A stretch of 64,000 nucleotides of DNA. It comes from Peptoniphilaceae bacterium AM52-5BH. GTDB taxonomy: Bacteria; Bacillota; Clostridia; Tissierellales; Peptoniphilaceae. Each line of letters opens with the position of its first letter. Positions within the stretch are counted from its first letter, which is position 1. This document shows, piece by piece, positions 33,528-42,140 of this stretch. Location of the stretch: NCBI GenBank assembly GCA_027669155.1, contig JAQEDR010000012.1:1-64000 (forward strand), read 5' to 3'. The position numbers and the translations under genes are program-made. Under the pieces are notes generated by a model that worked only from the letters and a program-made list of their open reading frames with translations, did no database searches and was not told the origin of the DNA.

Positions 33528-35393
33528 CTAATCTAGCTCTAGTTGACCAGTGTAGAGTTGCCAGTAGGTTCCTTTTTCTTCTATTAGCTTATCATGGCTT
33601 CCTCTTTCGATTATCCTTCCATTTTCCATTACCATTATTACATCAGAGTTTTGGATGGTGGATAGTCTGTGGGCTATTACTATTGAAGTCGATCCTGCCA
33701 TGAGGTTATCCATCGCTTCTGTTACTTCAAGCTCTGTTGCTGTGTCAATGGAGCTTGTCGCCTCGTCTAGGATTAGCATTGGTGGCTCAGCGATTGCCGC
33801 TCTTGATATCGATATGAGCTGATTTTGCCCATCTGATAGGCTTGATCCGTCTCCGTTTATTTCTGTATCGTATCTTTCAGGAAGTCTCTTGATAAAGGAG
33901 TCTGCTCCTGATAGTCTTGCGGCAGAATTAATCTGATCTGAATCTGCATCAAGCTTACCATATTTGATATTTCCTTCGATTGTATCAGTAAAGAGATTTA
34001 CTTCTTGAAGTACCATGCCGAAGGCCTTTCTTAGGGCTTCTTTTTTGATATTTTTGATATTAATACCATCGACTTCAATTACTCCATTATCTATTTCATA
34101 AAATCTTGTAATCACATTGGTTATGGTTGTCTTTCCAGCTCCAGTAGAACCTACAAAGGCAATCTTCTCGCCTGGATCTGCGTAGAAGGAGATGTCTTTT
34201 AGAATTTGGTTTTTGCCATCATAGGAGAAGTCCACGTTTTTAAATTCCAGTCTTCCTTCTAGAAGTTGGTATTTATCTTCTCCGTCTTCTTCCCATTTCC
34301 AAGCATATCTTCCACTCATTCCAACATGCTCTGTGATCGTTCCGTCTCTTTTTACTATTGCACTTACAAGGTCAATGTAGCCAGTGTCGATTTCTTTTTC
34401 CATATCCATCACCTCAAATATCCTATCAGCTCCTGCAAGGGCTTGGAATACTGCATTTGCTTGTTGGGATATGTTTACTATAGGATTTTGGATTTGTCTA
34501 ATATTTGATAGAAATGCTGCAAGAACTCCAACTGTGATATTTCCTTGGATTGTAAGATATACTCCAAGCACTGTGATTAGGGCGTAAAGAATATTTACAG
34601 AGTTTAGGAGAAAAGGCATAATTTTTCCTGCATTGATATTTGCTTCGGCAAAGCTTGCTCTTAGCTCTTCACTTTTTTCAATAAATTCTTCTTCTGCTAT
34701 TTTTTCTCTTGAAAATACCTTAACCACTTTTTGTCCAGAAAGCATCTCTTCATTGAAACCATGAAGCTTTGATACGTTGGCTTGGGCCTTGGCGAAAAAC
34801 CTCCCTGACCTTAGTACAATCTTTGATAGGATTGGGATCATTACTACAAGTCCTATGATTAGACACAAGGTTAGGTTAAAGTCCAGCTTAAACATAACTA
34901 TTAGGGTTCCGAAGAAGGTAAGTACACTTCTTATAATTGTTGGAACTGTATTTGCCAAGGCTTGGGATAAGACATCTGTATCGTTTGTGAAACGACTCAT
35001 AATCTCCCCATGTTGGTTGTTATCGAAAAATCTTACAGGAAGAGTTTGAATCTTATCAAAAAGGTCGTGTCTTATGTTTCTGATCGATCTCTCACCGACT
35101 CTTACCATAAGTCTTGAATAGATGAGACTTGTTATAGCTGATACCATATAGATAAAAGCCATTTGTATGACAGCTGTCTTAAGTCCTGGAACATCTCCTT
35201 TTAAGATATGGTTATCTATAATAGGTTGGAGCATATTCACTCCCCAAATTTGGGTTACTGTTGATATTACTACTCCAAGGATAATTACAGTCATTTGCCA
35301 TTTGTAATCAAATAGATAACCCATTAATCTCGACAAGGACTTAAATGACATTTTCCTTCGGTAATCTGTTTTTTGCATGCGATTATCAGTCAT
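33528..35393 (-). CDS. ABC exporter, ATP-binding/permease subunit B
   Basis: The protein is about 621 residues. An N-terminal six-helix exporter domain (about 20-330) precedes an NBD with Walker A GSTGAGKT, the ABC signature LSDGQ (in GSSLSDGQNQ, a change from LSGGQ), Walker B MLILDEATSSID and the H-loop IVIAHRLST. The partner gene overlaps by 8-14 bp, so they probably form a heterodimeric multidrug or lipid exporter. An insert of about 45 residues before the NBD (SAIVKRDGTITEHVGMSGRYA) is unusual in length. The ATG at 35393 has better RBS spacing than 35399. Confidence 0.92.
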   Translation of the reverse strand: MTDNRMQKTDYRRKMSFKSLSRLMGYLFDYKWQMTVIILGVVISTVTQIWGVNMLQPIIDNHILKGDVPGLKTAVIQMAFIYMVSAITSLIYSRLMVRVGERSIRNIRHDLFDKIQTLPVRFFDNNQHGEIMSRFTNDTDVLSQALANTVPTIIRSVLTFFGTLIVMFKLDFNLTLCLIIGLVVMIPILSKIVLRSGRFFAKAQANVSKLHGFNEEMLSGQKVVKVFSREKIAEEEFIEKSEELRASFAEANINAGKIMPFLLNSVNILYALITVLGVYLTIQGNITVGVLAAFLSNIRQIQNPIVNISQQANAVFQALAGADRIFEVMDMEKEIDTGYIDLVSAIVKRDGTITEHVGMSGRYAWKWEEDGEDKYQLLEGRLEFKNVDFSYDGKNQILKDISFYADPGEKIAFVGSTGAGKTTITNVITRFYEIDNGVIEVDGINIKNIKKEALRKAFGMVLQEVNLFTDTIEGNIKYGKLDADSDQINSAARLSGADSFIKRLPERYDTEINGDGSSLSDGQNQLISISRAAIAEPPMLILDEATSSIDTATELEVTEAMDNLMAGSTSIVIAHRLSTIQNSDVIMVMENGRIIERGSHDKLIEEKGTYWQLYTGQLELD

Positions 35394-37149
35394 TATCATT
35401 ACCTCCTTGTTGTTGAATATCGTAAGTCTGTCTGTAATTTTTGTTTCTTTCGTATAGCTCGTCGTGACTTCCTATATCAGCAATTTTCCCTTCTTCCATG
35501 ACGATTATCCTATCGGTGTATTTGAAGGAAGATACCCTTTGTGAAATTATAATTTTGGTTAGGTCTTTTAGATTTTGATCTATTCCTTCCATAATCGCAG
35601 TTTCAGTCTTGGTATCTACAGCAGATGTTGAGTTATCTAGAATCAAGATTTTTGGTTTCTTTAATAGGGATCTCGCTATAGTTAGTCTCTGTCTTTGACC
35701 ACCGGAAACTCCACTTCCTCCCTGGCCTAGGACTGACTCATATGAGTCGTTTCTCGCCCTTACGAACTCATCTGCTTGAGCTATTTCTGCTGCAAGACGA
35801 ATCTCTTCATCACTAGCCTTGCTATCTCCCCAACGTAGGTTATCACTTATAGTTCCAGAGAAAAGTGTGTTTTTCTGTAATACTATCGAAACACCATCTC
35901 TAAGGGTCTTAAGGTCATATTCTCTTATATCATGACCACCTACTTTAAGACTTCCCTTACTTATATCATATAGTCTTGGTATAAGTTGAACTAGGGTAGA
36001 TTTGGCAGATCCTGTTGGTCCAAGTATTCCTATTGACTCTCCGCTTTTAATGTGAAGATTGATATCTTCAAGCTGATAATTATCTGAATCTTCCTCGTAC
36101 TTGAAGGAGACGTCATCAAAGTCGATTGATCCATCTTCAAGGTCAAGACCTTCTACTTTGTCATCATTATCCATTGTTGGCTCTCTTTTTATAACTTCAA
36201 CCACACGGGTTATACCTGGTGAAGCTGACATAAACATAGTAAGAACCATGCTCATGCCTATAAAGGCACCGAGAAGCATAATTGCATACATATTAAAGGA
36301 AATTAAATCTCCTACTCCAAGTCTGCCCTCTATAATCTCGATACCGCCATAATAGGTTAGACCTACGAATGTTGAAAATAAAATAATGTTTGCTATAGGG
36401 AATACATAGCTCATAGGACCTTGGGACCCATCTGCTAGCTTAAACATCTCTTCGTTTTGAAGACCAAACTTATCCAGTTCATATCTTTTTCTAACGAAGG
36501 ACTTGATTACTCTCATATTATTTAAGTTTTCTTCTATAACTAAGTTTAATTTATCATATTGGAAACGGGCCTTCTTAAACTTTGGTATAGCGTAGGTAGT
36601 TAGAGCCATCAAGGCTATAAAAAGCAAAGGCACTGCCACTAGAAATATAAGGGACAATTTGGCACTGGCCCTAAAGGCTAAAACAAAGGAAAATATAGCC
36701 ATAACAATAGTCTTACTTACAAATCTTGTTGACATAAACATTGATTGGGCTAGCTGTTGCATATCAGAAGTTAACCTGGTTAAGAGAGATGGAACTCCAA
36801 AATATTCCAAGTCCTCGAAAGAAAACTTCTGTATGTTTTTGTATTGGGCTTCTCTGGCATTGGCTGCTAGTCCACTTGAAGTAAGACCTGCATTTTTGGT
36901 AGCTTGCATACCAAAGTACATGGTTAAAAGAGAAAGAACTACCATCAATACTCCATATTTTATTGCAAGGCCTAGGTCCTTGTTGTTTACTGCAGTATTT
37001 AGGGTTAAACCCATAATCATTGGTATCAACAACTCTAAAATCGTCTCAAGAGTAGTGAAAATCTGTGACAGTAATCTAGTTTTCTTGTACTTTCCAAGAT
37101 GCCTTTTCATATAAGAAAAGGATCTGTTAAATTCTTTTATACTATTCAT
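35386..37149 (-). CDS. ABC exporter, ATP-binding/permease subunit A
   Basis: The 587-residue half-transporter has a membrane domain (about 20-310) and an NBD with Walker A GPTGSAKS, signature VSGGQRQRL and Walker B ILILDNSTSAVD. The Walker B Glu is replaced by Asn (LDNS), so this subunit probably holds the degenerate, non-hydrolysing site, a known asymmetry in heterodimeric exporters. The H-loop is also changed (IISQRVSS, Gln for His), in line with that. It overlaps the marR stop by 4 bp. Confidence 0.93.
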   Translation of the reverse strand: MNSIKEFNRSFSYMKRHLGKYKKTRLLSQIFTTLETILELLIPMIMGLTLNTAVNNKDLGLAIKYGVLMVVLSLLTMYFGMQATKNAGLTSSGLAANAREAQYKNIQKFSFEDLEYFGVPSLLTRLTSDMQQLAQSMFMSTRFVSKTIVMAIFSFVLAFRASAKLSLIFLVAVPLLFIALMALTTYAIPKFKKARFQYDKLNLVIEENLNNMRVIKSFVRKRYELDKFGLQNEEMFKLADGSQGPMSYVFPIANIILFSTFVGLTYYGGIEIIEGRLGVGDLISFNMYAIMLLGAFIGMSMVLTMFMSASPGITRVVEVIKREPTMDNDDKVEGLDLEDGSIDFDDVSFKYEEDSDNYQLEDINLHIKSGESIGILGPTGSAKSTLVQLIPRLYDISKGSLKVGGHDIREYDLKTLRDGVSIVLQKNTLFSGTISDNLRWGDSKASDEEIRLAAEIAQADEFVRARNDSYESVLGQGGSGVSGGQRQRLTIARSLLKKPKILILDNSTSAVDTKTETAIMEGIDQNLKDLTKIIISQRVSSFKYTDRIIVMEEGKIADIGSHDELYERNKNYRQTYDIQQQGGNDND

Positions 37150-37589
37150 CTATCCTCCTTCATAAAATTATTAGAAATCGAATCTAAGAGAAGTTCTAAG
37201 TATTTAGTAATCTCTCTAACATTTTCTTCTCCCAAATCCTCATACATGGCCCTATTAGCTTCTTCTATAGGTACTAGGACCTCGCGTCTTCTTAAATCTC
37301 CCTTATCCGTTAAGTAGAGGTTTTTTGATCTCTTATCGTTCTCATCTGTCCTAAGTTCGATATAGCCTTTCTCCTTTAGGTTCATAATTGCACTATTAAT
37401 AGTCTGCTTGGGGGCCTTAAACTTGTTTACTAGGGTCTTTTGTTTTACTTTTTCTGTCATTCCTATATGGATAAGAATGACACTTTCCAAATCGTTTATG
37501 CCATAGAAGCTTGCTCTTTCTCTATTGAGGCCATTGGCCTTTCTTAAAAGAGAAAAAATATTGATTATTGCTTTTAGTTTCTCGTCCAT
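37146..37589 (-). CDS. MarR-family repressor of the ABC exporter
   Basis: The 147-residue winged-helix protein has KQKTLVNKFKAPKQTINSAIMNLKEKGYIEL (about 53-83), with the wing around DENDKRSKNLYLTDKG. It is the first gene of a three-gene operon with the two exporter subunits (4-bp overlap), and a perfect palindrome sits inside its own promoter. This is the classic layout of an autorepressed, ligand-released efflux operon. Confidence 0.9.
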   Translation of the reverse strand: MDEKLKAIINIFSLLRKANGLNRERASFYGINDLESVILIHIGMTEKVKQKTLVNKFKAPKQTINSAIMNLKEKGYIELRTDENDKRSKNLYLTDKGDLRRREVLVPIEEANRAMYEDLGEENVREITKYLELLLDSISNNFMKEDR

Positions 37590-37618
37590 CTAGCCTCCTT
37601 AATTTAGATTACCATCGT

Positions 37619-37646
37619 ATTATAGTCCGATTTTGGACTATGTCAA
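37619..37646 (-). promoter_or_regulatory. marR-ABC promoter with embedded operator
   Basis: TTGACA (37641-37646), 16-bp spacer, TATAAT (37619-37624). The arms ATAGTCC and GGACTAT (37622-37641, 6-bp centre) fill the spacer and reach into both hexamers, so a bound MarR dimer would exclude RNA polymerase. Confidence 0.85.
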
Positions 37647-37691
37647 GTGAAAAATCATACTTATATTGTATAGTATAAAACGAGGTGAAAC

Positions 37692-38597
37692 ATGATTAAA
37701 TACTTACAAGAAGAAAATATAGACGAAAATTTGATAAAACAATTAGAAGCATATAGAAAAGAAAATGGACTTGCTGAAGGCGACAGGGTAATAAAACCTG
37801 AATACAAATACTACGGCAAGGAAGTCCTAGAACAAGCCATAGCTGCCCTCCTTGCAGGAAAAAACATCCTCCTTACAGGGGCAAAGGCTACAGGGAAAAA
37901 CGTCCTTTCATCTAATCTTTCCTATCTATTCCAAAGACCATCCTACAACGTATCCTTCCACGTAAATACTGACTCCGCAGCCCTTATCGGTGCGGATACC
38001 TTCAAAAACGGCGAAGTTGTCTTTAGGAAGGGTCCTATAACGGAAGCGGCAGAAAAGGGTGGCTTTGCCATCTTAGATGAGATAAATATGGCCAAAAACG
38101 AAGCTATCTCAGTCCTACACGCAACCCTCGACCATAGAAGGATAATAGACCTTGCAGGCTACGATAAGATTGCCCTTGACCCAAATACAAGATTTATCGC
38201 CACCATGAACTACGGCTATGTGGGAACGAGAGAGCTTAACGAGGCCCTTTCTTCAAGATTTATGATTATAAATGTACCAAATATTACAAAGGGAAATCTC
38301 GATAAGCTCCTAGCTGATAACTTCCCAACCCTTAAGGAAAAATACAGGAAGGCCTTTATCGACTTATTTATAAGTCTACAAACAAAGAGCGAAAACAACG
38401 AGATTTCTACTAAGTCAGTCGACCTACGTGGACTAATAGGAGCTATTGAAACAATTAAGATTGGTCTATCTCCTTACCAAGCCCTGATGATGGGTCTTGT
38501 CAACAAATCCTTCGATGAATTCGAAAGACAAATAGTCCTCGACGCCCTAAAGAGTAAAATTCCTACAGATATAGGAGAAAGTGTATTTGATGAATGA
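37692..38597 (+). CDS. MoxR-like AAA+ ATPase
   Basis: The 301-residue AAA_5 ATPase has a Walker A of GAKATGKN (63-70), with Asn where most have Ser/Thr. Walker B is GGFAILDEIN (about 118-127), the sensor segment is RFIATMNYGYVGTRELNEALSSRF, and a lid domain ends at about 300. MoxR ATPases act as chaperones that mature or insert cofactors with a vWA partner. Its stop overlaps the next gene, which encodes such a vWA protein. Divergent from marR. Target unknown. Confidence 0.88.
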   Translation: MIKYLQEENIDENLIKQLEAYRKENGLAEGDRVIKPEYKYYGKEVLEQAIAALLAGKNILLTGAKATGKNVLSSNLSYLFQRPSYNVSFHVNTDSAALIGADTFKNGEVVFRKGPITEAAEKGGFAILDEINMAKNEAISVLHATLDHRRIIDLAGYDKIALDPNTRFIATMNYGYVGTRELNEALSSRFMIINVPNITKGNLDKLLADNFPTLKEKYRKAFIDLFISLQTKSENNEISTKSVDLRGLIGAIETIKIGLSPYQALMMGLVNKSFDEFERQIVLDALKSKIPTDIGESVFDE

Positions 38598-40320
38598 TCA
38601 ACTAGAAAAGATTAGACAGTACAACATAATCTGGGACTTCGCCAAGACCTACAAGTTTCTTCCCAAAAAGTCCTATCCTATGGAAGATATCTACCTAAAC
38701 ATGATCACTGGCTTTAAGATAGGAACCTTTGATTTTAAAATCCTAGATTCCTTCTTCGCCTACATCAAAAAAGACAAAATGTTCTTTGATGATTTCAAGT
38801 TTATGACAGAAATCCTAATGGAAGAAATAGCCTTTAAGGAAATAGAGAAAGATAATTTAGTCATAGATGATTTTAGGAAAGATTACGCTAGAAAGGTCAT
38901 GAATAGATACTCTTACCATGAGCCCAAAGATCTAAGGGAGCAAATCGAGAAGGCCTACTACGGAAAGATTTTGGATAGGCCAATTACTGAAGGAAAGCTT
39001 TTTAGAGATATCTATTATGCCCTATTTTCAATTCACACTACAAGGACCAACGAGTTAGTCGACGAATTGAATGATTTCTTCGAAAAATACTTCCGCCTTG
39101 ATAGGTCGGCCAAGGATAGGGATAGGTTTAAGGAGATGGTCTCAGAAAATAAGGCCAAGGACTTCAAGGACCCAGATGAGATTGATGACAAAAATGCTGA
39201 GTACTCCGAGGAATATCTCTCAGAGCAGTTTGGTATAGGAAGTGCAGAGTTTACAGGAAATATCTATCTAGCCGAAAAGAAAGAAGATAATGACAAAAAT
39301 CTTATGTTTCTTAATACAGGAGAAGACACCTACCACTCTTCTACTGAATTTATCGAAGACTTCTACGGGCTTTCTGTAATGGCCAAGGAGAAAGTCTCTG
39401 CCCTTGAGACAAAGCTTTGTAAGGGAATCCACAAGAACAAAAGGCTCTACTTTACTAGGGGCGAATATTCTACTAAGGCCAACGCTAGATTTTACAAAAA
39501 GGGTCGCCGTGAACAAGCCGAAAAGACCGAAGCCTATATCAAGGAAAATACAGCCATCAACAACAGATCTATCAACGAGCTTACCCTTTCGATCAAAAAC
39601 TCCATAGCAAACTTCCTAGAATACAACGAAGTCTACAAAAACTACGGAGCAATCGACTCGACAAAAGCCTGGAGGGCTAGCGTTCTCCACGACTACGACG
39701 TCTTTAACAACGAAGAAAGCGACGATATATCGAAATTTAAGGTAGACCTAATACTCGATGGTTCTGCCAGCCAAATCGGCCGCCAAGCCATGGTAGCAAA
39801 CGAGGCCTATATTATAGAAAAGGCCATGGATGCCCTAGATATTCCAATTAGGGTCATGAGCTTTTCAACCCTTAGGGACTTTACTGTCTTTAATATATAT
39901 AGGGACTATAAGGAAAAAGAAAATAATGAGAAAATTTTTAACTTTTTCGCTTCTGGATCAAACAGAGACGGGCTCGCCTTTAAGACAATCCACGAACTAA
40001 TCGAAAAGGATGACGAAAACACCAAAAATATAGTGATAATCCTTTCTGACGGCAAGCCAAATGACGAAAGAAGCAATATCAACACAGTAAAACTCCTCGA
40101 TAAGGACCAATATGTAGAGGAAGTCGCAGTCAAAGATACTGCCAAGGAAGTTAGAAATATAAAAGAAGACGAGATATCAATTCTCGGAGTCTTCACCGGA
40201 GAAGAAGAAGACGTAGAAAACGCTAAGCTAATCTACAACAAAGACTTCTGTAGGATAACCAATCTAGAAAACTTCTCAAAGATAGTTTCAATCTTTATGA
40301 AAAACCAAATCCTCCAATAG
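38590..40320 (+). CDS. von Willebrand factor A domain protein (MoxR partner)
   Basis: The 576-residue soluble protein has a long N-terminal helical region, an acidic middle (about 180-245), and a C-terminal vWA domain. The MIDAS is complete: DGSAS (about 390-394), a Thr-bearing loop around RDGLAFKTIHEL, and LSDGKPND. NorD- and CobT-like partners of MoxR ATPases share this design. The start is uncertain: ATG 38590, or TTG 38587 or GTG 38581 nearer the AGGAG. No nearby metalloenzyme shares its operon. Confidence 0.85.
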   Translation: MNDQLEKIRQYNIIWDFAKTYKFLPKKSYPMEDIYLNMITGFKIGTFDFKILDSFFAYIKKDKMFFDDFKFMTEILMEEIAFKEIEKDNLVIDDFRKDYARKVMNRYSYHEPKDLREQIEKAYYGKILDRPITEGKLFRDIYYALFSIHTTRTNELVDELNDFFEKYFRLDRSAKDRDRFKEMVSENKAKDFKDPDEIDDKNAEYSEEYLSEQFGIGSAEFTGNIYLAEKKEDNDKNLMFLNTGEDTYHSSTEFIEDFYGLSVMAKEKVSALETKLCKGIHKNKRLYFTRGEYSTKANARFYKKGRREQAEKTEAYIKENTAINNRSINELTLSIKNSIANFLEYNEVYKNYGAIDSTKAWRASVLHDYDVFNNEESDDISKFKVDLILDGSASQIGRQAMVANEAYIIEKAMDALDIPIRVMSFSTLRDFTVFNIYRDYKEKENNEKIFNFFASGSNRDGLAFKTIHELIEKDDENTKNIVIILSDGKPNDERSNINTVKLLDKDQYVEEVAVKDTAKEVRNIKEDEISILGVFTGEEEDVENAKLIYNKDFCRITNLENFSKIVSIFMKNQILQ

Positions 40321-40355
40321 GATTTCAAGCTAATAATAAAAATGACATAAAAATT

Positions 40356-40377
40356 AGAGGGGACGTCCCTCTTTTTT
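40356..40377 (+). terminator. terminator after the MoxR/vWA operon
   Basis: AGAGGG/CCCTCT stem with 5-nt loop and TTTTT, 35 bp past the vWA stop. Confidence 0.85.
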
Positions 40378-40386
40378 AGTACAGAA

Positions 40387-40404
40387 AAACCGGCCTAAGC
40401 CGGT
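40387..40404 (-). terminator. terminator after murJ
   Basis: ACCGGC (40389-40394) and GCCGGT (40399-40404), 4-nt loop, with TTTT on the minus strand. Confidence 0.8.
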
Positions 40405-40409
40405 AAATT

Positions 40410-41954
40410 CTATTTTAATTTCTTATTTTCTTTCCTAGAACTTATTTTGTGATAAATCCTATTTACCATTTCCATAACTTCAGGAATCCTAGCTAGAAGA
40501 ATTGCTAGTCCATAAACTAGCATGGCGGCAATTATCGCTACAAATAATGCAACAAGTCTTGGAGCAAAATTTGAAAGAGCTCCATTAACTCCTACAGCAA
40601 CTAGGGCCATAAGTCCTGTCGCAAGGCCTATCTTTATAAGAGAAATTAGGGAAGTCCTAAAGTTAAAGCTTCCAAATTTCTTCCTAAATTGATAAATCAT
40701 CAAGACTGTACCAATAGCAGTAGATAAAACTGTCGCATAGGCAAGTCCTCTTATGCCAAAGAAATTGATTAGGATAAAGTTAAATATAACATTTAAAATC
40801 TGTTGGATGATTACAACGACTACAGGTGTCTTGGAGTCTCCTACCGCATAGAAGCCCCTATCTACCACATCAATAGTAGATTGAAAGATGTTGTTTGGAG
40901 CGTAAGCTACGATAAGGCTTGCAACTGCTATTGTATCTTCCCTAGTAAAAGCATTTCTCTCAAATACAACTCCTATGATAGGCTCCGCAAGAACAGCCAT
41001 ACCAATACTTGCAGGAATTAGTAGAAGCATGGTAGAGACTACAGATGAGCTGATTGATTTTTTCATCTTTCCTATCTCGCCACTTGCCCCGTATTCTGCT
41101 ATAGTTGGAAAAAGGGCTGTAGTAATAGAAATAGTAATGATTCCTGTAATCATAGTGAGCATCGTCTTTGAATAAAAGAGCTTGGAGATAGATGCCTTTC
41201 CGAAGAAGGCTGAAGCCATAGAGTTATCTATAATTATAGAAATCTCTCCTGCTGCTGATGATAAGATTATTGGAATAGCAACGATCATCAGACTTCTTAC
41301 ATACTTATTGTGGATATCTAAGATTTTCTTATGCTTATAACCCGCCTTCCTACAAGCTCTTGGAAAGAGAATGTACTGGAGGGAGTTACCCAAGAGGGCT
41401 CCGATAATTAGCATATAAGGATTCTTTGTGATTCCTGTAAGAACAGTGAATAAAATGATTATAATATTCATTATAATTCCTGTAATCGCAGGATCGAAGA
41501 AGTTTCCCTTTAAGTTCAAATATCCTCTAAATACTGCTGAATAAAGATAAGCAAAGACTGCAAACATCATTATTCTAGTGTAGTTTGTGGCAAGGTCCAA
41601 AGACTCACCGCTTAGATCTGGGGAAAGTAGCTTAGAAAATGGCCTAGCAAAAACCATTCCTATTATTACTGCAAAAACAGCAAATACCATGAGGATATTG
41701 AAAATATTTGATGTAAATTCCTCTGCTACCTCTTCCCCTTCTTCCTTCTTGGCCTTATTATAAATTGGAATAAAACCTGAAATTATTCCAACAGCCACGA
41801 AGTTTGCTATAACAACCGGCAGGGTGTTGGCGGTTGTGTAGATACTTTTTAAATCACCTGCTCCAATGTATGACGCCATAACAGATTCTCGCAAGAATCC
41901 AAAAATCTTGGAGATTACCGTCACAAACATGAGCATTATAGTAGTTTGACCCAT
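40410..41954 (-). CDS. murJ: lipid II flippase MurJ
   Basis: The 514-residue MOP-superfamily flippase moves lipid II across the membrane for peptidoglycan synthesis. Fourteen hydrophobic segments are expected, and the N-terminal KIFGFLRESVMASYIGAG and NTLPVVIANFVAVG stretches are typical of MurJ/MviN, including the conserved Arg near residue 23. A Lys-rich tail ends the protein. It is a single-gene unit between terminators. Confidence 0.92.
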   Translation of the reverse strand: MGQTTIMLMFVTVISKIFGFLRESVMASYIGAGDLKSIYTTANTLPVVIANFVAVGIISGFIPIYNKAKKEEGEEVAEEFTSNIFNILMVFAVFAVIIGMVFARPFSKLLSPDLSGESLDLATNYTRIMMFAVFAYLYSAVFRGYLNLKGNFFDPAITGIIMNIIIILFTVLTGITKNPYMLIIGALLGNSLQYILFPRACRKAGYKHKKILDIHNKYVRSLMIVAIPIILSSAAGEISIIIDNSMASAFFGKASISKLFYSKTMLTMITGIITISITTALFPTIAEYGASGEIGKMKKSISSSVVSTMLLLIPASIGMAVLAEPIIGVVFERNAFTREDTIAVASLIVAYAPNNIFQSTIDVVDRGFYAVGDSKTPVVVVIIQQILNVIFNFILINFFGIRGLAYATVLSTAIGTVLMIYQFRKKFGSFNFRTSLISLIKIGLATGLMALVAVGVNGALSNFAPRLVALFVAIIAAMLVYGLAILLARIPEVMEMVNRIYHKISSRKENKKLK

Positions 41955-42070
41955 AGTTACCTCTCTTTATTTCTTATCTTCTTATTATATCATTTAGAAT
42001 GATAAAGACAAATAAAACATGCCTTTATTACAAGCTTAGTAAATAATAGATAAGCTAGAAATATCTATCA

Positions 42071-42122
42071 AAAAAGCCCTACTCAAAGAAGATTTATATT
42101 TTTTCTTCGAGTGAGGGCTTAT
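42071..42122 (-). terminator. terminator after the hydrogenase gene
   Basis: AAGCCCT...CTC with GAG..AGGGCTT form a long stem with AAGAA/TTCTT extension around an AT-rich loop, and TTTTTT follows on the minus strand. Confidence 0.75.
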
Positions 42123-42140
42123 CCTTATACTTTTATAATA

